Shown: positions 1 to 13,096, counted from the stretch's first letter. The stretch is DNA of 64,000 nt from Phoenix dactylifera (GCF_009389715.1 NC_052394.1:23807399-23871398); one strand, 5' to 3'. Notes: generated by a model not told the origin, from the letters alone. A program made the numbers and translations.

Positions 1-560
1 GGACTTGGGACATCATTCGCTGCGAACGCGGCGTACAACCATTCCAACAAATGGACACCTGACATGTAGCAAGACGCACTTTTTTTTTTACCTGCCTGTC
101 GGGCACGAGTTGGATGGAATGGCAGACCGGGATGGGAGAGAAGCCACGTCCTTAGCCGCCGTCTCATGCGTCCTTTCAAACACTTGGACACCGTGTTATA
201 CACGATGGCTGCGTTTGTGGTCACGGACGGACGGGCGTGCTGGAAGGCTCGAAGGTTTGGGATTCTACGGGGGAGGTTTGACGCAGTCAAGTGCCGTGAA
301 ACTTCCCTCCGGTGCTTCGGTTTCAAGTACTTGGGTCCACCCAAACCAATGGACGATCGGCTCATTCCTACTGACCCAACGATGGGACGGTCCTGATGGT
401 ACCCTTTTGTTGCTTGGCGTGGAAGTTCGGGGGATCAGAAATTGACATTGTTGACTTATCTCGCCAACCTACCTTGTTCGTTACTTAAACATGGTCCAAG
501 TAAATGATTCTAAAATTGGACTTTTCAAGCATAGGCTTCGGTATGAACATTGATCATGGT
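1..560. other. Gene-free stretch, unassigned
   Basis: This stretch is richer in GC and CpG than most of the window. Reading frames of up to 146 codons exist, but I recognise no protein family, splice structure or repeat ends in them. It may be the edge of a repeat that continues beyond the window. Confidence 0.4.
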
Positions 561-2700
561 GAGAACGCGGATGGTATGGACCCGGTTAGACGCCTCGTTA
601 GGACCATTCATAATGGAAACGATATATAAACCAGCCATCTTGTGCGCTGCCAAATTTAGCAGTTGGTTAACTTAATTAGGGTTTACAACCCGCCAGCTGA
701 TGCTAAATGAGATTTCAGTCACCTTGTCTTTTCATCGCCCGTGACCCGCAATTCTTCTCCCGTCATGCCTCCTTGCCAACGCCTTCATGACACAACGAGT
801 CATCCTAGCTTCAGGTTGTTCCGATCTCAGTATTGACCGGCGCGCCATTCTAATTTGTCTTGCCTAGAAGTAATGCCGAAGATCATTTAATGAGTTGCAA
901 TTATGATCGAAGCATAGGTTACACCCGCAATAAAGATATGCAATTATCACCACATGCTATCAATTGCGGAAAGTTAATCCACAATTAGCTGTTTATAGCG
1001 GTTATGACGCTTTCTAACAAATAAGGTAGCACCGCTCTCATCCAATATATAGATATTAAGCTCATATTTTTTGTAGAGCACCCCTCCGTACTCATTTTAT
1101 CTCTCTTCTATTATTGCTCTAGATTTCAATTAACTTAAGCATCGAAGAGACGTCCGCCGAAAGTTTGAACGGCCCTATCGTGCATTGATGTTAACCGACC
1201 TTGGTATACCTCGGTCTTCGCCAACCTCAGCACATGCTTGAGCGGTGACTGACCGCGGCCTAGATCCTAGCAGCAACAAATGCCAATCCCTTTCTCCTAA
1301 GGACCCATCTATGGGCCCAGTCAACGTTAATAGATTCGGGAACCATCAGCCAAGAGTTTTATCACTTAAAAGTCTTTCTGCTGGGCAGCCGGATGAAAGT
1401 CATCAAAAGAGGTTTTAGTCTTTGGTAATGGGCTTAGAGCCCTATTTTGGGAGGACGTTTGGCTTCGCGAAGCCCTCTTGAAAACTATTTTTCCTAACCT
1501 CTACCTCCTTCGCAGGAACAAAACAGGCAACATCCTGCCTATGCAATAATATCTCGGCCTGCACTCGAAGAGCTAGAGGAGCTTTACTCCATCTTGTCTC
1601 TTCTAGCTAACCTCCAACTTAATTAGGAGCCGTACAAGGTGATTTGGAGGCCTAATGAGACAAAAGGTTTTTCCACTGCTTCTATCTCCCGCTTCCTCGT
1701 CTCCAGAGGAGTTGAATGAAATCACGCCACCACGTTGTGAATAGCAAAAGTGCCAAAAAATATAAGTGTGATATGGTATATATTCATCAATTTGATCTCG
1801 GCATCTGATCAAAGAGATGACTTGGGCATCTACCGAGCTGCCAGTCTTAGCAACCGAACGAGCCACCAGCCATGACAATTGACCGAACCATTGACTTCGT
1901 TGTTGACCGAACTATCGACTTGAATCATCAAGCCAATCAAAGTGGATTGACCGACCGCGGCAATAAGCCATGTATCTCCAATTCAAACATATTCAAAGCC
2001 GTTAACAACTATTAAAGACATGATCACAATCTTGCCAATTAAGGAGTGGTTGCAGCTCATCCCGAGTGGATCGATCGTTACCGCACATTCAACAGGGTTA
2101 AAATCCACCAAGTGTACAATATGGGAACCATTACCGAGCAGTTAAGGTACACTTCTGCCTGACTCGACAAGATGATAACAGACATCAACCTCTCTCTATA
2201 TAAGGGGCCACCGAAGACTTCCAAATTCGCCTTCTCAGGCTCTCACACTCCCACATTTTGCAGCTCTTTGAAATTTTACATATTTCATCAAAATAGGGCT
2301 AACTTAAACATCGGAAGTTCTGCCTCCAAACAAACTCCAACAAATAGACTTCTTTTTCTATTTTTAGATTGGATAGGTCATGCCAGGCAAGCTTCTACAC
2401 CCAAGTTCAAGCTCAATCATTGTCAACATGAACCTCTCTAGCTTAATTGTTCAGCTTAAAGTCCGAACAACCAACCTCACCACTTCACTTCTGATTTTCT
2501 CTAACCTCAACGGTTCAGTTCAAATTCTAGCAGAAGCAGAGTACTTCCGCTAGATGGCTCTACTAAACAAGCTCAACATCCGCAACAATCTTCAAAAGAA
2601 GCTGGGCAAATCTATTGGAGGACCGCTTGAATAAGTTGATCAACTTCTGCTCAATAACATTTGCACACTCATATAATTACGACACGATTCATTGATTCCT
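560..2700 (+). mobile_element. LTR-retrotransposon fossil(s), probably Ty3/gypsy
   Basis: Two places carry the layout of a plant gypsy LTR R/U5 region. Near 1040-1160 a TATA-like AT stretch is followed by TAACTTAAGCATCGAAG. Near 2195-2330 TATATAAGG is followed by CTAACTTAAACATCGGAAG. Both are on the plus strand but differ clearly, so they look like remains of two different elements or very old copies. No gag or pol coding was recognised between or after them. The family assignment rests on the leader motif alone. The remains are broken and look old. Confidence 0.4.
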
Positions 2701-5047
2701 TGGCCAGGGAATGGAAAATATGATATCTCAAATTTAAAATAAATCTCTATCTAATATACTATTATAATTTCATATATTCTAAGATTTCTCACACAAAAAC
2801 CACAAAACAATTGTGGGTGATGATGGAACCGGTCCAATAAGAAATAAACATTAAAATTTAACTTTTCTCTAGGAATATAATATCTTATGCTTATAAATTT
2901 ATTTTGAACGTATGCCTATTTGTTTGAAGTGGAAACCTTGCCTTATTTATTATTAAATTATAAAAGATTAAGGGCTTATAGAATAAACCAAGCATTGAGT
3001 ATGATATATAGATGTTTTAAGATAATTAATATAAATATTATTGTAACTCAGCATCCTTCTGTACATAGAGGGAGAGAATTTTTCATGCACCAAATATGGC
3101 TGTTAGCATGACCTATATTTGGGTTCCTAATTAGGGTCATCCAATTCCGTGAATGGTGCCGCTTATGAACACGGGTGAGACACACTTCGTGGCGTCGAAC
3201 TCCCTCCCGTGGCACTTTGCATGCACCCAAATGCAACATGGTCGTTTATGTACGAACGGCTGCAGTTGCGCGGAGGCGGCATGGACGGTGCTGTGCGGGC
3301 GTTCCTATGCATCCCCGTCCCTAAAATAGCGTTGTCCCCTATTGGTTGGTTGCCTGAATTGCAGATTGACCCTAAACTGAAAAAAGGTCAAATTATCCGA
3401 GCCCAAAATCATGTTTAATTAACGGTTGACTATAAATCTCATTGCAATCATTAATCAGGAGAAGAAAATAAGATTGCTAAAAAAAAGTTCAAAAAAAAAG
3501 GAGACAAGTTCGAGAAAAAAAAAAAAGAGTAGAGGATGAAGACAAATGGAGCCTATCGGGACTGAGAAAGGAAGAAAAACCGTCAAGCTTAGGAAAAACA
3601 GCGGACAGCAACATGAAAACTCTCATAGAATCTGCAACCAAAACTAGACATTGCAAGTACCACCAAGTCTTCCTCATAATACCTAAAATGAACCAGATCA
3701 AGTATAATGATCTATAGAAAACTTTATCAATTCTAACTTTACTTTAACATTTGAAATGGTAAGAACTCTTGTTTTCAAGCTAAAATTAATTATGGGCCGG
3801 GCTTGGACACATAAAATGTCAAATTGCATATAAAGCCGACCTGAAGCTCGATTAAAAATAAATAGAGTCTAGGCTGAAGCTCGACCTATGATCAGCTCTA
3901 ATTCAGATATCTAGGACTCGAATTTTATTCCCACGATCGAAGCGATGGACCGTTGTGATTTACAAGTACCCACAGCAGGACTCGAGTACCTGGGTGGGGC
4001 ATTATCGGTTCTAACTTTATTCCTACATTAGAAGTGTTAAAGGGCTTGAGATGGTGGAAGGGACTGGAGATTTTGGGCCGGACTTTATCAAATCTCAACT
4101 TTAGTCTCACATCAGCAATTGTAGGGAATTTCATCAATTCCTACTTTATTCGTACATCAAAAGTGGTAGGTACCCTGGGTCGTTTAAGTACTCATGGGCC
4201 TGCCTACTGGGCATTGGGCCGACGTTTGTCAACTCTTAACTCTAATGCCACATCAGAAGTGACAGGGACCTTTAAGCATTCATGAGCCCTTCTACCAATC
4301 AACTCAAATTTTAGGATAGGACTTTATCGATTCTAACTTTATTAGAACTATAATTGTTACTTTCCTTTTTCATCATTATTTTGTCGGTTACTAAAATGAT
4401 TGATTCATCAAAAAGTTCCTGTCCATTGAAAGTGTGGAAAAAGGGGAGAAGGTGAAGAAGTTGGTGGTGATACACTAAGGGATCAAGGGTTGCTTGGACT
4501 AATTACACAATAAAATTCCCAGAGGCATTTACAAAGTATGCATTGCAAACTATAAATTCTTAGAATACTCTTTGCACCACAATCACAATCAGTTATTCCT
4601 GTCACATTTCAACATTGTTGCGAGAATATGAATTATTCAATATAGATGATTCAATGGTTTGTCCATTCTGGTTAAACTCAAGTGAACAACCTGTGATAAT
4701 ATTCTTGCTCCTTTTCTGAAAACAAGCACATTATTTTCACTGAACAATAATTTTATTCAATTGAGATAGCAAGAAATCTCAAAATAGGCTCATGAGATTA
4801 TTCAATTCATAATTAGAAAAAATGATTCTCCAAATATGGGTTATCAACTTTAAAATTCTTTAAATTAGAAAGCACAACAGAGCCCATAAATAGGCTCACA
4901 AGTTGGGATAACAGTGGCCTACCTATATACAGCGGGCTAAATCAATAACTAAATGGCAAAAACAGTTGGGTTAGAAAATGGAGGAATCAGCTCTCATCAC
5001 TAACATTTTAAAAACACAAGTCAGATTTATGACCAGATGCAGACTAG
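2700..5047. other. Gene-free stretch downstream of the LisH gene
   Basis: AT-rich, with no recognisable coding region. It lies downstream of the 3' end of the LisH gene, whose stop codon is at 5048-5050 on the minus strand. It contains a purine-rich tract at about 3460-3540 and the degenerate motif array described separately at 3725-4345. Confidence 0.5.
3725..4345 (+). repeat. Degenerate array of a ~38-bp motif (about six copies)
   Basis: A motif of the form TATCrATTCtAACTTTAtt...cACATcAGAAGTG recurs at about 3725, 4003, 4085, 4132, 4228 and 4325, all in the same orientation. Most copies are followed by a G-rich stretch including GGGCC. Spacing is irregular (about 278, 82, 47, 96 and 97 bp), so this is not a simple satellite. 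The core resembles the CCCACATCG upstream element of plant snRNA promoters, but no snRNA follows. A transposon origin is the likeliest explanation. Confidence 0.45.
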
Positions 5048-8000
5048 TTATGCTTTTGCTGGTGAATGGTGTTCTCTCAGAGAACAATTTCTCCTGCTTT
5101 TAACTGCAAATAAATTCATATCAGAATGTCCCTGAATGAAAATAGCGATTCCAAAACCAAGCATAAATTCAAAGAGAGAAACAGTTAGACAACAACTTAC
5201 CAGGACTTACAATTTTGATGCACCTCGTTATAGATCTTAATGAGGTTGCAGTATCAGAACCTATTGACATTGAATACAGTACTGATCAGAGATAAGAACT
5301 GGAAGAACAAAATTTTACTTAAGAAGCAAATGAAAAGTGTTATGATGGATCTTGATGAAAGATAAGAACAAAGAGATTCGAGAAGATAGAGATTAAAAAA
5401 AAATACAACATGCACAAATTTACGTGGACTGGCCACAAGCCTACATCTGCAGGAGAGGATGGAAAAGAGATTCCATTATCAAAAGGATTGGATAAGAATA
5501 AAGCCATCTCAATAAAACCCTAATCCTAGTACACCCAACTTTCAAACTTTCCAAACAAAACAAAAATAGATACATACCAAAAGAATTGCTCAAGTTCTCC
5601 GTTCTCACATCACGCGCTTTCCAATCTCCACATCCCATGCAGCCAGGAAGTGCGACTAGCATGAGCCATGGCCAATGCCATGCTTCACACGATTGTTATC
5701 GACGCTACTACAAATTTCTCAAACAAAATCATAGAGCAAGATGGAACAAGAAATTCAAGGCATCCTTAACAAATCTCCACTTTGATTTGAATTTTATCAA
5801 GCTACACCACAAAATAGTAAAACATCTCTCTACCTTCTCCACATAAGCCCCAAAAGACAAATCTCAAGTGCTGCATACATCAATCAAGTCCAAGCAATGC
5901 TTGAACTTGGCCACTAGAAGAGGCTTGTTCTCCTCTTGCAATAGCAACTAACGAATTAGTAGAATCAAACACAAGAAACAACTTTGAGGTAGCCTAATCT
6001 CTCTTCTCTATCTGCCTTTAGCAATACTGTACTTCCCATCCTATGATGTTTCTTTCGCCTCAGTAATACCAGGCACCAATTCTGAACCAGGCTAAGAAGA
6101 AGAGCTATGCTGCAAAGGAACTAAACCGCCTCTACATAAAAATCCTTTGACAAGCCAGCATTTGAGAGCATACAACGAGCTCTCTCCAAGAGGATTCTGT
6201 CCATATGCTTAACCACTCCATCCTGCTTTAGCGTATATCTAACTATCTCATGCCTGCCAACACCCTCATTTTTGCAGAACCCATCAAACTCATAAAAACA
6301 AAACTTCAATCCATTATCAGTTCTGAGCCTCTTGATCTTCTTTCCAGTCTACTTCTCAATCATAGCCTTCTGTTAATTAAAGTGCTTAAAGATTTCATCT
6401 TTGTGTTTTAACATAAACACCCAAATTTTTCTAGAATAATCATTAATAAATGTAACCATATTCCGAACACCACCCTTAGAACGAACACATGAAGGTCCCT
6501 AAAAGTCTGAGTGAATATAATCTAAGATAAAACTACATACTGAAACTAACTCTTTTCTGCTTGCCTAATAGACAAAGAAAACCACTCTTTTCATTCCTAT
6601 ACTCTAGCCACAAAGAAAACCTCATTTACTCAACATAGCCAACCATCTTTCACTCATGTCCCAACCTCATATGCTATATTTTGGTGATATCGGAATATAT
6701 CATAAATGACAAAGACATAGCTGCTGCACCTATAATAGTAGTACCTTAAAGTACATGCAAGTTACCTTTCATTACAACAAGGGCAGCTTTACTAACTTTT
6801 ATAACTCGAAATTCAGCTGCATACTTGCATCCATAAGCAACAAGGATGCCTAAAGAGATTGAGCTTTTTCTTCAAATTTGGAACATGCTGAACATCAATC
6901 AAGATTTACACCACACCATCATGCATTTTAATTTGGATTATCCCTTTTCCAATTATTTTACATGGGGTATTGTTGCCCATTAATTCAACTCCACCATCAA
7001 CTACTTCATATGTGGAGGACCAATCCCTATTAAAACATATATGGTAGGAACAACCTGAATCCAAAATCCATTCATCCTTAGGTCTAATTCCATTGGTTAC
7101 TGAGAAAACATCTTCAACACCTCCAGAATCATCTTCTGCTGCACTAGCTTTAACGAATTTTTCCTTCTTTTTCTGATCCTTCAATTGCTTATTTTTCAAC
7201 CTATGACAATCAATCTTAACATGCTCTTGCTTGCGACAACAATGATAGACTTGGATGTAGACTTACCTCTACTATTATCCAATCCCCTTTCATTAGACCT
7301 GTCTCTAGCAGCCAAGCCTTCTGCCTAACCTTCACTTGCATTCCTAAATAATGTGCTTTTCAAACAATTCTTTAGAAAGCAAAAATGTTTTAACATCTTC
7401 TATAGAAATCATATCTCTCCCATAGAGGAAGGTATCTCTAAAGTACTTATATGAAAGAGTTATATGAAAGAGGTAAAGAACACAATAACAAAAGAGCCCG
7501 AACTTCATCATCAATTTGGACATCGATATTCTTCATATCCATAATAATGGAGTTAGACTCAACAAGATGAGATTTAATGGATATACCTTCTACAATACAC
7601 AGCGTAAACAAATGTTGCTTCAATACAATTTGTTGGTAAGGGATTTTATCATATACAAGGACTCCAACTTAAGCCACAAACCAATAGTCGACTTCCTGCA
7701 AAACCTCATCAAACAAGTACAACTGACTTGCAGTAAGGACGCGCACACATTTCCAAATTGTTCTACTTTATTTATGACTTTTTTTTCCTTCTTTGTCAAT
7801 AAAGGATTTTCCACCTTGGGGCAGCAGCAATCTTGATTCTTGATCAACCCTGCTTGTATTCCCAATAGAGATTTCAAAAGGGAGATGTGTAGCCTACAGT
7901 TAGTCACTTAGTGACCCATTCGTACATTATTACCAGAAAAATGTTTTTAAAAGAATATGCATGTTTTTTTTCAAAAAAACAGCTTACGAAGTAAAAGGTT

Positions 8001-11000
8001 TGGTTGTGTGAAATTGGTGGCCAAGAAAATGATTGTAAGTTTATGGGGCAAAATTCAAACGAAAGGTTTCAGATCTAAAATAATGGATTTTGCCCCCATT
8101 TAGCCAATAAAGATGGTGTGCATGAAGCAGGAGGGAAAAAAGAATAGGTAACCTTGATTGGTATAGAAGATAAACGCACAGCAAAACATACTTTAACTCT
8201 GTTAGAAGACAAGGGATAATATAGGTGCGTTCTAGAGTAACAAGCTGAGCATTTTAGTAACACAAACTGTAAAGATATGAAAGCTTGTCATAAAAGAGAT
8301 GTTTCATTACCTTGAATGCTCATTTCCTTCTCTGAAAGAACACTTAATGTTGACAAACTAGAATCCGGTAATGTCTGATTTGTTTCCAAGCATTCACTGC
8401 TTAAATTATTCCCTGGCCTGTATTATTTTGTGGAACATACACAAGTTAGAAAGTATAAAACAATGCAAAAATAGCACAAGGAAAGTGTAATACAAGAGAA
8501 CATATAAAAGGTTCAGAGAAACTGTACCCTGGAATTGAATCCCCAGAGGGTGGCTGGCAAGATGGAATCCTTTCAAAGTCGATATCCATGTCGGCTAGAA
8601 GCTCAGAGAAGGAGAAATCACCATCTAAGATATCAAAATCTGGAAGATCTAAGTCAAAACTTCCAGGCAATTCTGCATCTGTTGACGAGGTAGAGCTGTT
8701 GGCAGCAACTGTTTTTTCTGAATTGATTGGTACCGGTACATCAGGCTCTTCAAAATCCAGCTTCCCTTTTACATGCTCTCTTTTGCTCAGCTTCTTTGGG
8801 CTTGATTTGTAGGGTGAAGTCATATGATAGCTCCTCTCAACAGCATAATAACCTGTACCCTTGAGAGGGCTGACTATGATAGTTTCAGAAGCAACTAAGG
8901 AGATTTTGGATGAAGCTATTTCCTGAGATTTGATCGCATCAGTCTTTTGAAATGATGGGTTTTTTTGTGGAGCGGCTAATTTGTCAGGTTGAGAAGGAAG
9001 TGCTTGTGGAGGGGTCTTAGGGGAAGAATCAGTTTGAGAATCAGGCGATTGATTGAATAAGCTCTTTTCAACAGAATATCCTTGAACTGGAGATTTAAAC
9101 ATCAGATGATGGGATGTTGACTGAACAGCTGATTTTTGTGTTTCATGACTGCATGTTGCATCTGAGATCAGCACATTATCTGAAAGAACAAAAAAAAAAG
9201 TGTAAGAAAGGAACCATAATTGGTATTTATTTGTTTAGGACTTTGATTATCACCTTCTACCAGGGAGGACCTAATTGGTAGTTCAGTCCGCTTTCTCTTT
9301 GCAGCTGAAGGAACCTTGGAAGCAGACTCTGAAGCTTTCCTCTTGTTAGCAGATGAAGAATTATGTACTGGAGTTGAACTATTGTTAGGTTCTGTTTCTA
9401 TATGCGGAAGCACAACGGGCTGTTGTGCAGTATTCATGACAGGGTTTCTGACCACTGCATGACCAGCAAATGTATCGTTAAGAACCTTGTCCATTAATCA
9501 TCAGAACTAGCATATGTTTTTAATAAATATTGCAACCCCAAATAACCGACAATACACAGTTTATTTTTTTCCCACTTCCTAGTTGCTTCATGTCAATTAA
9601 GTGTGAAGAGCATTCATTTAATAGTGTATAATTGATATGATAATACTAGCTAGCAGTTGCAGACATAAGTCAAATTTACGCTGAAATATTGTTGCACCAA
9701 GTTCATGTAACAAATTATCCTGCCCCCAGACCTGATCTGATGTCACGTGACTAGGATTAGTGAATAGAGATATGCCAGCAAAAAAAATGAGAAAAATAAT
9801 GCACAAATACGACCAAAACGACTCCACTACAAAAAGAAAGATACAGCTCCAACATGGCAGCATATGAAGCTTTATCTCAGAAGGACAATAAGTAGTATCC
9901 CAAATCCCAGAACTCCAACAAACTGCAATATAAAGCTATTGCACTTTAATTGGAATATGTCAATTTCTTTTAATTATTTTAAGCAACCTCAATGCTCTGA
10001 TCCTAGTGCTGACCCTTACAATGGTATAGCCAATTTCCTGACTGATTCTCGTGCTGAATCTTCACAAATTGCATTTATAAACACTGATATAAACTCGGAC
10101 AAAGATTTTACAGAATGCATTCAAGAGAACTGATAACCTTTCAAACAGACGGCGACATAAGCAACACCCAACTGAACAAGGGAATAGAAAATTGACAAGT
10201 CATTACAATGGGATTGAAGAACTTCATGATAAGGCAACTCGTTTAATTTTCCCTAAGAATTCTGACTATTTTCCAGCAGGGTTCTTTCTTCTTGTTTATT
10301 GTTGATCAGCATTCTTTCCCCTTGTTATATCTAGATAATTACAGGGTTTTTTCCATTACAACAAAAAAACAAACAGTTGGAAGGCATGGAAGAGAAATTA
10401 GTTGAAGCTAACAAGTAAAAAGAGTGTTCGGACCATGAAACAGCATGCAATGATCAATGTACAAACTAGATGTCGAAATATCGAACCTGGAGGAGACCCA
10501 CTAGTAGGGTATAAGGCCGGAAGAACCGGCGCCACTGGCGTTGCCATAAACTGAGAAGGAAGGAGAGGGGGAGAAGGAGGGAGAGCGGGATTCCCAGCAG
10601 AGTGGTAGGTCCGCATCACGTCTTGCATGCCTTGCAACGCCATCTCCACCCTCCGCTTCTCCTGATCCACCATCACCCTCTGCTCCTTCAAGCTTATGTA
10701 CTCGTCCAGAATCTCCCCCAAACTCAGCAACCCTTTCGGCACCTGCCAATTGCAGTCATGAGAATAATCTATCTAATAGATACTATCGAACGGAAGACGC
10801 AAAAAAATGTAAAAGAGAAGATATATCTAGGGATATATATATAGAGAGAGAGAGAGATTGCATCAGGGGCCATACCTCTTTACTCTTGGTTTTGGAGAAG
10901 AGATCGGAGGCTTCGGCTCGGAAGGCGGAGAGGGTGTCGGTGTAGTAGTTGTCGGCGAGGTAGCGGTCCACGATGAAGGCGATCTGGACGGGGGTGACCT

Positions 11001-11073
11001 TCCCCTTCCCTAGATTCTCTGGCTTCTTGGCTTTGTGCTGCTTCGCCATGTCGGCAGCCGGTGCAGGATCCAC
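5048..11073 (-). CDS. LisH-domain nuclear protein, 7 exons, 509 aa
   Basis: Exons on the minus strand are 11073-10876, 10742-10487, 9454-9254, 9179-8528, 8417-8311, 5260-5201 and 5103-5048. All junctions are GT-AG and the phases join into one frame of 510 codons including TAA. A LisH-like dimerisation motif lies at about residues 27-56 ([18 protein letters not shown]). A coiled coil follows at about 76-112, then a basic nuclear-localisation-like cluster (NKRKASES...AAKRKR), a Ser/Pro-rich middle and an acidic stretch ([15 protein letters not shown]). The C-terminus is short and conserved-looking ([14 protein letters not shown]). I recall unnamed plant LisH proteins with this layout; their biochemical role is unknown to me. 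The fifth intron (5261-8310) is 3050 bp and contains a copia fossil. The first ATG is used here, but a second at residue 9 (11049) is a serious alternative, because a TATA-like sequence lies only about 20 bp upstream of the first ATG. Confidence 0.85.
5290..7910 (-). mobile_element. Ty1/copia retrotransposon fossil in a host intron
   Basis: In the same orientation as the host gene, the minus strand shows copia parts in order. A gag-like region ([18 protein letters not shown]) lies at about 7440-7910, and a protease-like segment ([11 protein letters not shown]) at about 6900-7200. An integrase segment ([14 protein letters not shown]) lies at about 6120-6600. A probable 3' LTR at about 5290-5775 is preceded by the usual TGGAGATTTGTTAAG junction. 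No reverse transcriptase or 5' LTR was recognised. The element is incomplete and broken many times, so it is old. It lies wholly within the fifth intron of the LisH gene. Confidence 0.8.
10838..10858. repeat. AT/AG microsatellite in intron 1 of the LisH gene
   Basis: A short run of AT dinucleotides passes into about seven AG dinucleotides just downstream of exon 1 on the minus strand. It reads as a CT-rich tract in plus-strand complement and is probably neutral. Confidence 0.6.
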
Positions 11074-11088
11074 GGCGAAAGGGTTGGT

Positions 11089-11098
11089 ATTATTATAG
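11089..11098 (-). promoter_or_regulatory. TATA-like box close to the LisH gene start codon
   Basis: The minus strand reads CGCTATAATAATA about 20 bp upstream of the first ATG at 11073. If this is the functional TATA box, transcription would start near 11065, inside the first 24 coding bases. Translation would then begin at the second ATG (11049, MAKQHK). This is inferred from sequence position only. Confidence 0.3.
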
Positions 11099-11284
11099 CG
11101 AAGGAGAAGAGGAGCGAAAACAACAAGCGGGAGATTTTGAATGACTATTTGGGCTAAAAATGGTGAGGGACCGGGGGATATTCACGGAGGGAAAATAAAA
11201 GCAGACAGGAGATCGAGCGCGGCCGGCGAACCCCATCGGGCTGGGCCCTAGGACTGCACCAACTCTGCTGTGCTTTTGGCAAGC

Positions 11285-11421
11285 GAAGAGCACAACAAAA
11301 CGGGGGCAGGGTGGATGCGACATGCGACCGACCAAGCATTAAAAGGAGGCGACGAAGAGCACAACAAAACGAGGGGAGGATGGATGCGACATGCGACCGA
11401 CCAAGCATTAAAAGGAGGAGA
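11285..11421. repeat. 69-bp tandem duplication
   Basis: Two head-to-tail copies begin with GAAGAGCACAACAAAACG at 11285 and 11354, and each ends near CATTAAAAGGAGG. They differ at only a few positions, so the duplication is fairly recent. It lies in the GC-rich region upstream of the LisH gene. Confidence 0.9.
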
Positions 11422-13096
11422 TGATCCTCGGCGAGAGGGCCTACCTTTTCCCCTTCTCAACCTCGTCCCCAATCCCTCTTCCTGCTCCATCGCCTATCCC
11501 TGCAACGAAGCCCCTGGCAGCGAAGCACTCGAACTCAGCCGAGAGGCAGGTTGGCTTCACTGCCGCGGTCCACTTGGATGTAGTGGCCCACCCCGACGGT
11601 GTGATCCACAGTATCGAATGGCGTCCTCAACCCCTAATTGATCTACGACTATGAGGACCCCAATCCTCCATCTCCATCTTCCTCTACGTTGGCACCCCCA
11701 AGGTGGACCCCTTGCACCCTCCACCTCAAGAAAGCTCGCCTCGCCGGCCCTCGACGGTGTGATGGGCTTAATGCGTCGAACGATCAAGATTTTTATATCT
11801 CTCTGACTTTCATGATCCACGATCCACCTCAGGAAGTGATCATGATGGCAAGAGAATATATGGGCTTGGGAAAGTTCGGATAAACTATTGCCAAGGCCTG
11901 CGGGATACTTGTGAGAAAAAGCGTCGACCATTTTAGTCGCATGAAAATTTACAAATATATATGGTTGTTTTGTAAATATATTCATACATTTGGCTAATAC
12001 ATTTTTGTTTTCGTACCCTAAGTAAAAGTTAAGCAAATCAGTGCGTGTTCTTATAAAAGTTTTCTTATTCATTTCATCATTCGACTACAACTTGAAAATA
12101 AATTTAAAAGGTTCTAATTGATTCAATAGATTTTTTTTTTTTTTTTTTGCGTTGATGCAAGAAATTCAAGATACATTGCATCCTCACTCTCCCTTCCTCC
12201 CATCCACTCCATTCTCAAAATAACTTAGTATCTTATTTTGATGCATCTTCATTTTCACGATAGCAACTATAAAACTTAAATCTCAGCCATCAAAACTATA
12301 AAGTCTCAATTTTTTTTTTGCTATTGCTGTTGCTGCCGTTGTTTTGAAAAACTAGTGGTTCCTTAGACTGAAACCGTTGGAACCAAAATAATGAACAGAT
12401 TCAAAAATATACATGGTGCAGCAAAAGCCAATAGCTTATGCAGAGTTCTACTGATTTAATGGGCCCCGGTTGCACGTACGAAGAAAAAATATAGGCAAAA
12501 TCCAAATACGCCATTCTGCCCAATCGCTGTGCATTCCTACAGGGATCATCAGTCAATGTCAATGAGACAATACGAAGGTACACGCACCAACATCTTTCGC
12601 AAGGTCCCAGAAAAACACAAAGCATTGCAAGCTGGGCAACTTTGTTTCTTCTCTGCTCGCTAATCCTATCAACCGGTACAGTGGAATTAAGCCACCAATG
12701 CACCTGGTCCACGTTGGAACCGAGGGCAGAACCCAACCAACCCCCCCCCCCCCCCCCCCCCCCGGGAAAAGAAGACACGGCGACACGCTATCAGCTCCTG
12801 AGCACCCTGTTCGCTGTGCCATACCAGACACCGGATCCTCCAAAATTTCGCTGGCAGCGGCGTGGCACTCGGGAATTGGGATAAAGCCAGCACTCCCAAA
12901 AAGCAAACAGTCCCTTTCGATCCACCCCTCCGATCAACTGCATCCGACGGCTGAGATCTCATTTTCAAAGACAGTGGTGTGACTCCGTCTCCCACTTTTG
13001 ACCTCCTAGTCAGCCCGGGTGTGGAGTGACAGTGAGATTCTTTTTGGGGCTTCGCGTCATTATTCTTGCCTTGCCCTCCCCCCCTTCCCAACCTCG
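11422..13096. other. Intergenic region between LisH and lectin genes
   Basis: 11430-11780 is GC-rich, with open frames on both strands that match no family I know. 11900-12420 is AT-rich and includes a T run at about 12130-12150. 12420-13096 rises in GC towards the lectin gene and contains a 23-base C run. No gene is supported here. Confidence 0.5.
12741..12763. repeat. Run of 23 consecutive C
   Basis: An uninterrupted poly-C tract followed by GGG lies about 440 bp upstream of the lectin start codon. Tracts of this length are unstable and hard to sequence, so the exact length is uncertain. The complementary strand could form G-quadruplex structures. Confidence 0.95.

Noticed and set aside
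4095-4115. CACATCA motifs as snRNA upstream elements
   Set aside because: No TATA at the expected distance and no snRNA sequence downstream; the motif repeats six times.
9863-9935. Minus-strand peptide [15 protein letters not shown] after a good acceptor in intron 2 of the LisH gene
   Set aside because: It looks like a membrane tail, but its phase does not fit exon 2 and the main exons join perfectly without it.
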